Assembly (NCBI GenBank): GCA_023426345.1
Contig: JAFAAX010000155.1
Coordinates: 1 to 64,000 of the forward strand
DNA: 64,000 nt
Direction of reading: 5' to 3'
Source: Actinomycetes bacterium
GTDB taxonomy: Bacteria > Actinomycetota > Actinomycetes > Actinomycetales > Actinomycetaceae
In this document: one piece after another, positions 8,640-16,524 of the stretch
Numbering within the stretch: position 1 is the stretch's first letter
Layout of the letters: each line of letters opens with the position of its first letter
Position numbers and translations under genes: made by a program
Notes under the pieces: generated by a model
Databases searched by the model: none
What the model was told of the DNA's origin: nothing
What the model saw: the letters and a program-made list of their open reading frames with translations, nothing else

Positions 8640-11600
8640 GTGAGCGCGCAGACAGTCGGGCAGGCAGGCGATCAGGCGCCGTGGTATCAGCGGGTGGGGC
8701 GCCGCCCCAGTCCGCCGCGCGCGTCCTCGTCCATTGCGCTGGCGCCCACCCCCCGGCAGCCGCTCGACGATCCGGCCACAGCCGACTTCCTCGACGCGCT
8801 GGCCCGCGCGGTCGACGGCGAGGTCGACGCGACCACCGGCACGCGGGCCCGCTACTCCACCGACGCGGGCAACCACCGGATCCCGCCGCTGGCCGTCGTC
8901 TTCCCGGTCTCCGCTGACGACGTCTTGGCCGCGCTGTCGGTCTGCCGCCGTTTCCGCGTGCCTGTGACGAACCGCGGCGGGGGCACGTCCTGCGCCGGCA
9001 ACGCCATCGGCCCGGGCGTCGTCCTGGAGTTCTCCCGCCACCTCGACCATGTCCTGGCCATCGATCCGCAGGCGCGCACGGCCGTCGTGGAGCCCGGGTG
9101 CGTGGAGTCGACCCTGCAGGCGGCCGCCGCCGTGTTCGGCCTGCGTTTCGGCCCCGACCCCTCCAGCCAGAACCGCGCGACGCTGGGCGGGATGGTCGGC
9201 AACAACGCCTGCGGCCCGCATGCCACCGCCTGGGGGCGCACCGCCGACAACATCGTCGCGCTCGACTGCGTGGACGGCACCGGCCGGCGCTTCACGGCCC
9301 GGACCGCCCATGACGCCGACGTCCCCGAGGTCCCCGGACTGGCCGCGCTCATCGACGCGCACCTGGCGCCCGTGCGCGTCGAACTGGGCCGCTTCGGCCG
9401 ACAGGTCTCCGGATACTCCCTCGAGCACGTCCTGCCCGAGCGCCGCCGCAACCTGGCCGCGATGCTGGCCGGCAGCGAGGGCACCCTGGTCACGCTCCTG
9501 GCGATCACCGTCCGGCTGGTTCCCGTGCCCACCGCGCCCGTCCTCGTCGCGCTGGGCTACCCCGACATGATCGCGGCCGCCGACGACGTCCCCGCTCTGC
9601 TCGCCCACCAGCCGCTGGCCGTGGAGGGTCTGGACGCCCGTCTCGTCGATGTCGTCCGCCACCACCAGGGCCCGGGCGCCGTGCCCGCGCTGCCCGCCGG
9701 CGAGGGCTGGTTGATGTGCGAGGTCGGCGGCGACTCCCCCGAGGACTCCCTGGCGCGCGCACACGCCCTGGCCGCAAGCGCCGCGACGGAGGCCGCCGCC
9801 GTCTATCCGCCCGGGGCCGATGCGGCCGCTTTGTGGCGCATCCGCGCCGACGGGGCGGGCCTGGGCGGGCGCACCCCGGTCCGCGTCGACCGGGACGGCC
9901 GCGCCATCGGGGGCAACGAGCAGGCCTGGCCCGGTTTCGAGGACGCCGCCGTCCCCCCGGAGAACCTGGGCGGCTACCTGCGCGACTTCACCGCCCTGAT
10001 GACCGAGTTCCAAGTCGACGGCCTGCTCTACGGCCATTTCGGCGACGGATGCGTCCACGTCCGCCTCGACCTGCCCCTCACCAGCGACGAGGGCGTCGCC
10101 CATTCCCGCGCCTTCCTCCTGCGGGCGGCCGCGGTCTGCGCGGCCCACGGGGGCTCGGTCTCCGGCGAGCACGGCGACGGGCGCGCCCGCACCGAGCTGC
10201 TCGCCACCATGTACTCCCCCGAGATCCTCGAGCTGTTCGGGCGGGTCAAGCACCTGTTCGACCCGGAGAACCTGCTGAACCCGGGCGTGTTGACGGCGCC
10301 CGTGGCGCCGGAGGCGCTCACTGGGTCCGGCCGAGGCGCCGGAGCCCTCCGCGACGGCGGCGCGACGATCGCCCCCGGGGCTGCGGACGGACGACGGGGC
10401 GCGGCAGCGGACGCCCTCGTCGATGCGAGGGATGAACCGAACTCGCGGGGAAAGGGAACCGAACTCGGCGGAGAAGAGAACCGAAGTCGGCGGGGAGAGG
10501 ATCCGCGGGCGGCGCGGTGGCTCGCCGGGATCGACCGGTTGGACGCCTTCCTGCGACGCCCGGCCGCCCGGCCGCTTCCTGCCGACGGCGGCTTCGCCTT
10601 CCGCGAGGACCATGGCGACTTCACGACCGCGCTGCACCGATGCACGGGTGTGGGCAAGTGCCGCGCCGACGTGGCGGGCGGGTTCATGTGCCCGTCATGG
10701 CAGGCCACCCGCGAGGAGAAGGACGTGACCCGCGGGCGCGCCCGCACCCTGCAAGAGGCTGCGAACGGGCAGCTCGTCGCCTCGATCGGCTCGCCGGAGG
10801 TCCTGGAGGCCCTCGACCTGTGCCTGGCCTGCAAGGCGTGCTCGTCGGACTGCCCGGCCGGCGTGGACATGGCGCGCTACCGCTCGGAGGCGCTGTTCCG
10901 CCGGTACCGGGGCCGGCTGCGTCCCCTGTCGCACTACGCGCTGGGGTGGCTGCCGCGGTGGACGCGCCTCACCGCCCGCGTGCCGGGCCTGGCGGCGCTG
11001 GGCAACGCCGTGCTGTCGGTGGGACCGCTGCGGCGAGCGGCCTTCCGCGCCCTCGGGCTCGACCCGCGCCGCGGCATGCCGGGGTTCCAGTCGGGGACGT
11101 TCTCGGCATGGGCGCGCGGGGAGCGAGGCCTGAAGACGCGGGCCCCGGACCCCGCTCCTTCCCTGAGATCCGCCCATCCGGGACCGCGAAATCCGCCCAA
11201 ACCGGCGCGCGAGGTCCGCCCATCAGCGGCTTCGAGGTCCGCCCATCCAGCGGACGCGCCCCGCTACGTGGTGCTCTGGGCGGACTCGTTCTCCGAGACA
11301 CTGGACGACACCGGCGCTCGCTCGATGGTCGAGGTCCTGGAGGCCAACGGTTTCACCGTCCTGATCCCCCCGGCCGACGCCTGCTGCGGGCTCACCTGGA
11401 TCACGACCGGCCAGTTGGGCGGCGCGAGGAGGCACCTGGACCGGCTGCTCGGCGTCCTGGCCCCCTTCGCCGTCAACGGGATCCCGATCGTCGGAGTGGA
11501 GCCGTCCTGCACCGCCGTCCTGCGCGACGACCTGCTGGACCTCCTGCCCGACGATCCGCGGTCGCGCGCCGTGTCGGGGGCCGTCCGCACCCTGGCCGAG

Positions 11601-11966
11601 CTGCTGGCGACGGTGCCGGTCGGGCAGCGCGCCCTGCCCGACCTCACCGGCGTCCAGATCGTCGCCCAGCCCCATTGCCACCACTACTCGGTGATGAAGT
11701 GGGACGCCGACCGCGCCCTGCTCGCGGGCCTGGGCGCCGACGTGGTCGAGTTGTCCGGCTGTTGCGGCCTGGCCGGGAACTTCGGCTACGAGGCCGGCCA
11801 CTACGACGTCTCCCTGGCTGTGGCCGAGAACGCGCTGCTGCCGGCCCTGCGCGAGCACCCCGACGCCGTCTACCTGGCCGACGGATTCTCCTGCCGCACG
11901 CAGGCCCGGCAGCTGGCCGACGGTCGACGCGGCGTGCACCTGGCCGCCCTGCTCGCCGGGCACTGA
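8640..11966 (+). CDS. FAD-linked oxidase fused to Fe-S/CCG domains (D-lactate or glycolate dehydrogenase type)
   Basis: 1108 residues, fusing GlcD-like and GlcF-like halves. A FAD-binding domain (about 80-260) contains RFGPDPSS and NNACGPHAT. An FAD-oxidase C-terminal domain follows (about 290-570), with YGHFGDGCVH and SGEHGDGRAR. A ferredoxin-like segment follows (CTGVGKC, then CLACKACSSDCP). Two CCG-type heterodisulfide-reductase-like motifs complete it (DACCGLTW and LSGCCGLAGNFGYEAG). Such proteins oxidise D-lactate, glycolate or similar 2-hydroxyacids and pass electrons to the respiratory chain. Both interdomain linkers contain in-frame tandem repeats: family A at 10436-10500 (near residue 600) and family B at 11165-11250 (near residue 845). 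A REP-like core (10412-10424) sits just before the first. GTG at 8640 follows a CACAAT hexamer by 6 nt. Confidence 0.9.
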   Translation: MSAQTVGQAGDQAPWYQRVGRRPSPPRASSSIALAPTPRQPLDDPATADFLDALARAVDGEVDATTGTRARYSTDAGNHRIPPLAVVFPVSADDVLAALSVCRRFRVPVTNRGGGTSCAGNAIGPGVVLEFSRHLDHVLAIDPQARTAVVEPGCVESTLQAAAAVFGLRFGPDPSSQNRATLGGMVGNNACGPHATAWGRTADNIVALDCVDGTGRRFTARTAHDADVPEVPGLAALIDAHLAPVRVELGRFGRQVSGYSLEHVLPERRRNLAAMLAGSEGTLVTLLAITVRLVPVPTAPVLVALGYPDMIAAADDVPALLAHQPLAVEGLDARLVDVVRHHQGPGAVPALPAGEGWLMCEVGGDSPEDSLARAHALAASAATEAAAVYPPGADAAALWRIRADGAGLGGRTPVRVDRDGRAIGGNEQAWPGFEDAAVPPENLGGYLRDFTALMTEFQVDGLLYGHFGDGCVHVRLDLPLTSDEGVAHSRAFLLRAAAVCAAHGGSVSGEHGDGRARTELLATMYSPEILELFGRVKHLFDPENLLNPGVLTAPVAPEALTGSGRGAGALRDGGATIAPGAADGRRGAAADALVDARDEPNSRGKGTELGGEENRSRRGEDPRAARWLAGIDRLDAFLRRPAARPLPADGGFAFREDHGDFTTALHRCTGVGKCRADVAGGFMCPSWQATREEKDVTRGRARTLQEAANGQLVASIGSPEVLEALDLCLACKACSSDCPAGVDMARYRSEALFRRYRGRLRPLSHYALGWLPRWTRLTARVPGLAALGNAVLSVGPLRRAAFRALGLDPRRGMPGFQSGTFSAWARGERGLKTRAPDPAPSLRSAHPGPRNPPKPAREVRPSAASRSAHPADAPRYVVLWADSFSETLDDTGARSMVEVLEANGFTVLIPPADACCGLTWITTGQLGGARRHLDRLLGVLAPFAVNGIPIVGVEPSCTAVLRDDLLDLLPDDPRSRAVSGAVRTLAELLATVPVGQRALPDLTGVQIVAQPHCHHYSVMKWDADRALLAGLGADVVELSGCCGLAGNFGYEAGHYDVSLAVAENALLPALREHPDAVYLADGFSCRTQARQLADGRRGVHLAALLAGH
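10436..10500 (+). repeat. In-frame 22-bp tandem repeat (family A) inside a CDS
   Basis: ACCGAA cores start at 10436, 10458 and 10480 (period 22). They encode a Gly/Arg/Glu-rich linker between the FAD-oxidase and Fe-S domains. The sequence matches the intergenic array at 2934-2999. Three 22-bp units keep the frame, since 66 is divisible by three. Confidence 0.85.
11165..11250 (-). repeat. In-frame 23-bp tandem repeat (family B) inside a CDS
   Basis: TCCGCCCA cores start at 11169, 11192, 11215 and 11238 (period 23). Read in reverse they give GGGCGGACCTC units like those at 492-594. They encode a Ser/Ala/Pro/Arg-rich linker between the ferredoxin-like part and the CCG domain of the dehydrogenase. 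Confidence 0.85.
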
Positions 11967-11975
11967 GCGCGGACC

Positions 11976-12048
11976 GCGCTCGAGCGGCGAAGGGTCCCTG
12001 CGGGCCGCCCTCGTGAAGGGCAGGGATCGACGGATCGACGAGGGCGGC
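11976..12048 (+). repeat. 73-bp direct repeat, copy 1 (with REP-like hairpin)
   Basis: This copy matches 13251-13323 at all but one position (11984 G versus 13259 A). It contains a perfect stem (GGGCCGCCCTCGT with ACGAGGGCGGCCC, the right arm running to 12050) built on the ATCGACGAGGGCG element. The two copies flank the nucleotidyltransferase/HEPN toxin-antitoxin pair. This copy lies just after the dehydrogenase stop, where it could also act as a terminator. Confidence 0.9.
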
Positions 12049-12214
12049 CCCGCGTCCCGCGGGGCATCGCCCTTCCGTGGCCCTCCCCGACGCGGCCGTG
12101 GTCGCACCATGCGCGCGGTGGCACGTTCCTGCTCACGGACGGCCGGAAGCGAGCGACACGCCAATGGCGTTCGCGCCGAGGGTTCCGGCTCCACAGCACG
12201 GCCAACTTGGATGA

Positions 12215-12220
12215 TAAACT
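12215..12220 (+). promoter_or_regulatory. Extended -10 box for a leaderless TA transcript
   Basis: TAAACT with an upstream TG (TGATAAACT) lies 6 nt before the ATG at 12227, and no ribosome site is present. Transcription would start at or next to the start codon. Confidence 0.5.
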
Positions 12221-12226
12221 CCCTTG

Positions 12227-12697
12227 ATGACTCTGGTTCGGGAGTATGAGCAGGCAATCCGCGACGCCGAGCTGGCGCGGCTGCGCCGCGTGTTCTCGGT
12301 GCGCGCGATGCTCGTCACGGGGGAGTCACAGCGTGAGGTCGCGAAGCGCCTCGGGGTCACGCAACCGGCGATCAGCTACCAAGTCGCCAGCGAGCGCACT
12401 GACGGTGTGCGACCCAGCGAGCTGCTCGCAGCAGGTGGTTCGGTGCTCCGGCAGGTCGCCGAACAGAGAGGATTCACCGATCTTGCGGTGTTCGGCTCGG
12501 CCGCCCGCGGGGACGACCGGCCAGACTCCGACATCGACCTCCTGGTGCAGCCCCCGGCCGGTGCCGACCTGTTCGACATGGTCCGTCTGGAGGAGGCATT
12601 GGAGGCGATCCTGGGCCGCGGTGTCGATCTCGTGAGCTATCGGGGGCTTGACCCCCAGCGAGACCGCGACATCCTTCGCGACAAGGTGCTGCTGTGA
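12227..12697 (+). CDS. mntA: MNT-type nucleotidyltransferase antitoxin with N-terminal HTH
   Basis: 156 residues. The N-terminal half has a helix-turn-helix (SQREVAKRLGVTQPAISYQV) and the C-terminal half a minimal nucleotidyltransferase domain with FGSAARGDDRPDSDIDLLV (GSxxRG and DxD motifs intact). MntA enzymes AMPylate and silence HEPN partners such as HepT. The extra HTH could make this antitoxin its own repressor. ATG at 12227 is preferred over TTG at 12224. The stop overlaps the toxin ATG (TGATG). The whole module sits between the two 73-bp direct repeats. Confidence 0.88.
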   Translation: MTLVREYEQAIRDAELARLRRVFSVRAMLVTGESQREVAKRLGVTQPAISYQVASERTDGVRPSELLAAGGSVLRQVAEQRGFTDLAVFGSAARGDDRPDSDIDLLVQPPAGADLFDMVRLEEALEAILGRGVDLVSYRGLDPQRDRDILRDKVLL

Positions 12698-13089
12698 TGG
12701 AGGCGCGCGTTGCGAAGGAGTTGCTGCACATCGAGCACTGGCTGGAGGTCGCCGCGTCGATCGTCGCCGCAGGCAAGGATGCGTACGACGCCGACGAGGT
12801 CGCGCAAGAGGCAGGCGACTCGCTGATGATCAAGATCGGCGAGGCGGCGAAGACTCTCGCGGCCCGCGGGCTCGCCGCCCCAGCAGGGGTGAGCTGGAGC
12901 GACGCGGCGAAGAATCGCGAGAAGCTCGCCCACCACTACTCGATCACCGACCGCGAGATCACCTGGCAGACGCTTTGCGCATCCCTTCCTGCGTGGGCGA
13001 CAGCGCTCGCGCCGCTATTCTTCGAGGCGGCAGCGGCGCTCGATGTCGGCGACTCTCATGGCTCCGACGGCAGTGTGCAGGGGCGCTGA
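12697..13089 (+). CDS. hepT: HEPN-domain RNase toxin (HepT-like)
   Basis: 130 residues, alpha-helical. The segment NREKLAHHYSITD carries the RxxxxH-type catalytic motif followed by the Tyr that MntA enzymes AMPylate in characterised HepT/MntA pairs. It is coupled to the upstream nucleotidyltransferase by a 1-bp overlap. The C-terminal 20 residues are less conserved in appearance. Together the two genes form a type VII toxin-antitoxin module. Confidence 0.87.
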   Translation: MEARVAKELLHIEHWLEVAASIVAAGKDAYDADEVAQEAGDSLMIKIGEAAKTLAARGLAAPAGVSWSDAAKNREKLAHHYSITDREITWQTLCASLPAWATALAPLFFEAAAALDVGDSHGSDGSVQGR

Positions 13090-13250
13090 CGAGGCGACAG
13101 CGAACGTGGCCACGAACCCCGCCAGGCGTCGGCATGCGCGGTCCCGGATGCTCCCGGAGTCTGGCGCACCTGCGGAGCATGGATGCCCGTTCCGTCGACC
13201 ACCACCTGCCTCGGTTCCCGACCCAGCGGGACGTCGCCGGTCTGTCCCAG

Positions 13251-13323
13251 GCGCTCGAACGGCGAAGGGTCCCTGCGGGCCGCCCTCGTGAAGGGCAGGG
13301 ATCGACGGATCGACGAGGGCGGC
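13251..13323 (+). repeat. 73-bp direct repeat, copy 2
   Basis: Second copy of the repeat at 11976-12048, same orientation, exactly 1275 bp away. It closes the interval containing the MntA/HepT pair and ends just before the 3' end of the convergent VapC gene. The spacer between HepT and this repeat (13090-13250) shows no gene. Confidence 0.9.
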
Positions 13324-13359
13324 TCGGCTGCGCCGAGCGGCGCGCCCACGCGAACGTCC

Positions 13360-13785
13360 CTACGCGGGCGCGCCGGCCCCGGGGCGAGGGCAGGCATCAG
13401 TGCGGGCGTCGATGATCGGGACGAGGTCCTCGACGCCGGCGAAGTCCGCGACGTTGCGGGTGATGACGCCGGCCCCGATCGACAGCGCGGTCGCGGCGAT
13501 CATGAGGTCGATGGCTCGGTTGCGCGTCTGACGTCCCCGTGCTATGACGAGTCCGCACACTGTCTTGTAGGCATCGGCTGCAGCGTCATCGAAAGGGACA
13601 CCCCCACCAAGCTGCTTCCGAAGCCTGTCAATCAGCGACTCGCGCCGCGCCCGCTCTTCCGGGGTGGTCGCGCTGTGGATGCCCCGTCCGAGTTCCGCCC
13701 AGGACAGGGACGATACACCGAGCTCATAGCCTGGGTGCGCGAGAAGCTCATCCACAAGCATGTTGGTGTCAAGGAGCGCCTTCAT
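13360..13785 (-). CDS. PIN-domain toxin, VapC type
   Basis: 141 residues from ATG at 13785. PIN motifs are LLDTNMLVDELL (Asp near residue 5), LSWAELGRG (Glu about 33) and RNRAIDLMIAATA (Asp about 93), with VITRNVADF at the end. It overlaps the antitoxin stop by 4 bp. The family cleaves tRNA or rRNA; the target here is unknown. Confidence 0.9.
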   Translation of the reverse strand: MKALLDTNMLVDELLAHPGYELGVSSLSWAELGRGIHSATTPEERARRESLIDRLRKQLGGGVPFDDAAADAYKTVCGLVIARGRQTRNRAIDLMIAATALSIGAGVITRNVADFAGVEDLVPIIDARTDACPRPGAGAPA

Positions 13786-14054
13786 CGTGTGCGCTCCCAC
13801 GGATCTGGCGCATCTTCAGCTGCGCGATTCTCCGCGATCTCCCGCGCCCATTCTTTGTCGGCGCCGATCTCCCTCTTGAGCTCATTGAACTCCTCCGAGG
13901 AGATCCATCGCGGTCCTCGCACCCGAGCCACCTCCGCCACGGGCTCGCCGTGGTCCGTGATCGTGTAAACGGCCCCGGAACGGACGTCGCGCAGCATCTG
14001 GGTGGGATTGCGCCGGAGCTGCCCGACGCTGATGGTTCCTGTTGCGGCTGTCAT
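13782..14054 (-). CDS. Phd/YefM family antitoxin
   Basis: 90 residues. The N-terminal ISVGQLRRNPTQMLRDV and YTITDHGEPVAEV are typical of the Phd/YefM DNA-binding fold, and the C-terminus is acidic and helical for toxin binding. ATG at 14054 follows CAGGAGGA. Coupled to VapC by ATGA. A 22-bp near-palindrome upstream is the probable operator. Confidence 0.92.
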   Translation of the reverse strand: MTAATGTISVGQLRRNPTQMLRDVRSGAVYTITDHGEPVAEVARVRGPRWISSEEFNELKREIGADKEWAREIAENRAAEDAPDPWERTR

Positions 14055-14093
14055 GGCGTCCTCCTGAGGCCGACGATCCTGCATTCCGCTCTG

Positions 14094-14115
14094 CCTGTCG
14101 ACAATTATCTACAGG
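14094..14115 (-). promoter_or_regulatory. Operator of the Phd/VapC module
   Basis: A 22-bp near-palindrome, CCTGTCGACAATT followed by ATCTACAGG, is centred on AATT about 40 bp upstream of the antitoxin start. On the minus strand it contains TAGATAAT, a plausible -10 box, so binding would block transcription. Confidence 0.65.
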
Positions 14116-14241
14116 ATCGAGAGTGGTGTCCAGACCTCGGAGCTGGCCGGCGGCTCGCAGGCGAGAGCGATCGTCAGCTCGCAGGCGGGGGTCGTCGGCC
14201 AGACGGCCCGGGCGGAGGTAGCCCCCGCGACCCAGGAAGGG

Positions 14242-15375
14242 TCACAGCGCCATGTCGACCACGGCGCGCCCCTGGATCACCCCCTGACGCAGCAGGTCGT
14301 AGCCCTCAGCCACGTTCTCCAGAGGAAAGCGGCGGGTGACGATGTCGCGGTAGCGGATCTGGCCGGCCGCGGCCATGCGGACGACCTCGGGGAGGTCCTG
14401 GCGAGTGCGCGCACCATAGGATCCGATGATCGACTGCGAACGACGGACCGTCCGGTTGATCTCGACCTGGGCCGTCTGGACGCCCGCCCCCAGACCGATC
14501 GGCACCATCCGCCCGCCGTCGCGCAGCGCATCCAACGCCGCGTTCCAGGTCTCGGGCCGACCCAGGGCCTCGAAGGCGACGTCCACGCCGCGGCCGCCGG
14601 TCAGCGAGAACACGGCCTCATGGACATCCTGCTGGGCGGAATTCACGACGTCGGTGGCCCCGAGTCCACGCGCCGCCTCGAGCTTGTCGTCGGAGACGTC
14701 GATCGCGACAACGCGGCTGGCTCCAAACGCCCGCGCGATCTGGATGATGCTCGATCCGACTCCGCCCGTCGCGACCACGGCGACCGTCTCGCCGTGGCGG
14801 AGATCGGCACCGCGTCGGACCGCGCCGAAAGCGGTCATCGCCGCGCAGCCCAGGATGGCCCCGGCGATGGTGTCGATCGAATCCGGCACGGGGGCGACGG
14901 CCGTGGAGGGGATCACGCAGTACTCCGCCAGACCTCCCATCGAGTACATCGCGACGGGTGTGCCGTCGGTCAGACGGAGCCGCGTGGTCCCGTCGTAGAG
15001 CTTGCCCTGAAGCCGATTGAGGTCGAAGAACGGCGCGCACAGGTCGTCCCTGCCCTCGGCACACGCCGGACACCGGCCGCACGGCATGAGGAAGGCGCCA
15101 GCGACGCGCTGGCCGACGTGGAGCCCCGATTGCTCGTTGCCGGACCCCAGTTCCGCGATCTCGCCGGACACCTCGTGCCCAAGGACCGCCGGCAGCGGGA
15201 AGGAGATGGCGCCACCGAGGACGTGCAGGTCCGAGTGGCACAGACCGCACGCGCTGACCTTGACCAGGACCTCCCCGGCCTTCGGGCGCGGGACCGGGAT
15301 CTCCTCGATCTCCAAGCCGCGAGCGATGTCATGAAGGACGGCGGCGCGCATGAGCAACGGACTTTGTTGGGACAT
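14242..15375 (-). CDS. Zinc-dependent alcohol dehydrogenase (MDR family)
   Basis: 377 residues. The catalytic zinc site is visible (ACGLCHSDLH and GHEVSGEI), as is the structural zinc loop (CGRCPACAEGRDDLC). The Rossmann motif is VAVVATGGVGSS. This is a medium-chain dehydrogenase acting on a primary or secondary alcohol or polyol with NAD(P). ATG at 15375 follows AGGAGACAG. It lies downstream of the iol genes on the same strand, and an ATTTGTCC-like site (15474-15489) upstream suggests co-regulation with them. The substrate is not defined by sequence. Confidence 0.9.
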   Translation of the reverse strand: MSQQSPLLMRAAVLHDIARGLEIEEIPVPRPKAGEVLVKVSACGLCHSDLHVLGGAISFPLPAVLGHEVSGEIAELGSGNEQSGLHVGQRVAGAFLMPCGRCPACAEGRDDLCAPFFDLNRLQGKLYDGTTRLRLTDGTPVAMYSMGGLAEYCVIPSTAVAPVPDSIDTIAGAILGCAAMTAFGAVRRGADLRHGETVAVVATGGVGSSIIQIARAFGASRVVAIDVSDDKLEAARGLGATDVVNSAQQDVHEAVFSLTGGRGVDVAFEALGRPETWNAALDALRDGGRMVPIGLGAGVQTAQVEINRTVRRSQSIIGSYGARTRQDLPEVVRMAAAGQIRYRDIVTRRFPLENVAEGYDLLRQGVIQGRAVVDMAL

Positions 15376-15473
15376 TATCTGTCTCCTGTCTCCCTGAAGA
15401 CACTGGACTCCGGTCTGACGATGCCGACGCGGCGGTTCCAGCCTACGAAGTAGGCGCTTCTCATTCAGGAGAC

Positions 15474-15489
15474 TTTTGTCCTGACATTT
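15474..15489 (-). promoter_or_regulatory. TTTTGTCCTGACATTT site upstream of the dehydrogenase
   Basis: This resembles the sites at 18099-18114, 23061-23075 and 23909-23924 near the iol genes (shared TTTGTnCnnACA pattern). It is a candidate operator for the HutC-type GntR regulator at 23140. Inference from pattern similarity only. Confidence 0.4.
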
Positions 15490-15574
15490 AGAACGATCCG
15501 ACCTTCGAGCAGTTGTCCGCTCGGGATCCTGCCCGCGCCGATGGCGCCTGTCGCCATTGTCGGAGGTCCTCCAC

Positions 15575-16390
15575 TCAGCGCACGAGCAGCATCACGCCCG
15601 TCACCACCGTGAGGATCACCACGAGGACGTTGAACACCGAGCGGTCGATGCGCCCCGAAAGTCTCCTCCCGACCAGGACCGTGGCCACGATGACCGGGAT
15701 CATCGCGAGGATGGGCCCGAGGTACTGCGTGGTGAGCATGCCCAGTCCGATGGAGAACGGCAGCTTCACCAGGTTGAGCACCAGGTAGAACCACGCGGTG
15801 GTCCCCAGGAACCGGCGGACGGAGAAGCCCTCGGTGATGAAATACATCGCCGTGACGGGACCGCCGGCGTTCGCCACCATCGTCGTGAAGCCGGCGAGGG
15901 CCCCATACCCGGCGCCCTTGAGCCGCCGCCCCCTGGACTCCGCGGCGGCCTTCGCGCCACCGGCCGCCGGTTCCGTCGACGGCGACGGCGACAAGGACGA
16001 GGGCGCCCCCGCGGGCGTCGTCGCGCTGTGCCACGGCGGACGATCGCGCCACATCTTCGCGACATTCCCGGCGATGAAGACGAGGACGATGATGCCGACG
16101 ACCCGCCGGGTGGCCGTGTCGTCGGCGATGAACAGGAATGCCGCACCCCCCAGGACGCCGACGACGACGTTGGGGAGCAGACGGCGCAGCGCGGCCCAGT
16201 CGACGTTGTCCCGATAGGCCCAGATCGCCGTCCAGTCGGCCAGGATGAGGAGCGCCAGCGTGACGCCCGTCGCCTGCTTGGCGGGCAGGATGTTCGCCAA
16301 CAGCCCGACTGCGAGGATGCCGGTGCCGGGAAGCAGAGACTTGTCCAGGGCGATGAGGATCGCCACCAGGATGAGAACGGCCCACAGCAT
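15575..16390 (-). CDS. TSUP family (TauE/SafE) membrane transporter
   Basis: 271 residues with about eight hydrophobic segments. GFTTMVANAGGPVTAMYF (about residue 160-180) is the usual TSUP motif. Members export or import sulfite, sulfoacetate or other organic anions. The cytoplasmic loop (about residues 120-150) is Ser/Pro/Ala-rich, and part of it (GAPSSLSPSPS) is encoded by a copy of the palindromic element core (about 15990-16010). ATG at 16390 follows GGAGGAGG. It sits downstream of the iolA terminator, so it probably has its own promoter. Confidence 0.88.
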   Translation of the reverse strand: MLWAVLILVAILIALDKSLLPGTGILAVGLLANILPAKQATGVTLALLILADWTAIWAYRDNVDWAALRRLLPNVVVGVLGGAAFLFIADDTATRRVVGIIVLVFIAGNVAKMWRDRPPWHSATTPAGAPSSLSPSPSTEPAAGGAKAAAESRGRRLKGAGYGALAGFTTMVANAGGPVTAMYFITEGFSVRRFLGTTAWFYLVLNLVKLPFSIGLGMLTTQYLGPILAMIPVIVATVLVGRRLSGRIDRSVFNVLVVILTVVTGVMLLVR

Positions 16391-16458
16391 CCGGTTGCCT
16401 CCTCCACTGTCCCCCCGCGTCGCATGAGGGCGGCGCCGCGCCGCGTCGAAGCCGGCAC

Positions 16459-16490
16459 GACCGCCCCGCCGTCAATGCGGCGGGGCGGTC
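16459..16490 (-). terminator. Terminator hairpin after iolA
   Basis: A 13-bp perfect GC-rich stem (GACCGCCCCGCCG with CGGCGGGGCGGTC) and a 6-nt loop lie 35 bp past the iolA stop. No clear U-tract follows, as is common in high-GC actinobacteria. Confidence 0.7.
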
Positions 16491-16524
16491 CCGACGATAG
16501 CCCGCACCTGGCGGCGGTTGCGCT

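Noticed and set aside
8235..10637. 800-residue open frame on the minus strand
   Set aside because: It lies opposite the FAD/Fe-S dehydrogenase, is rich in Gly/Arg/Ala without motifs and has no ribosome site. High GC makes such antisense frames common.
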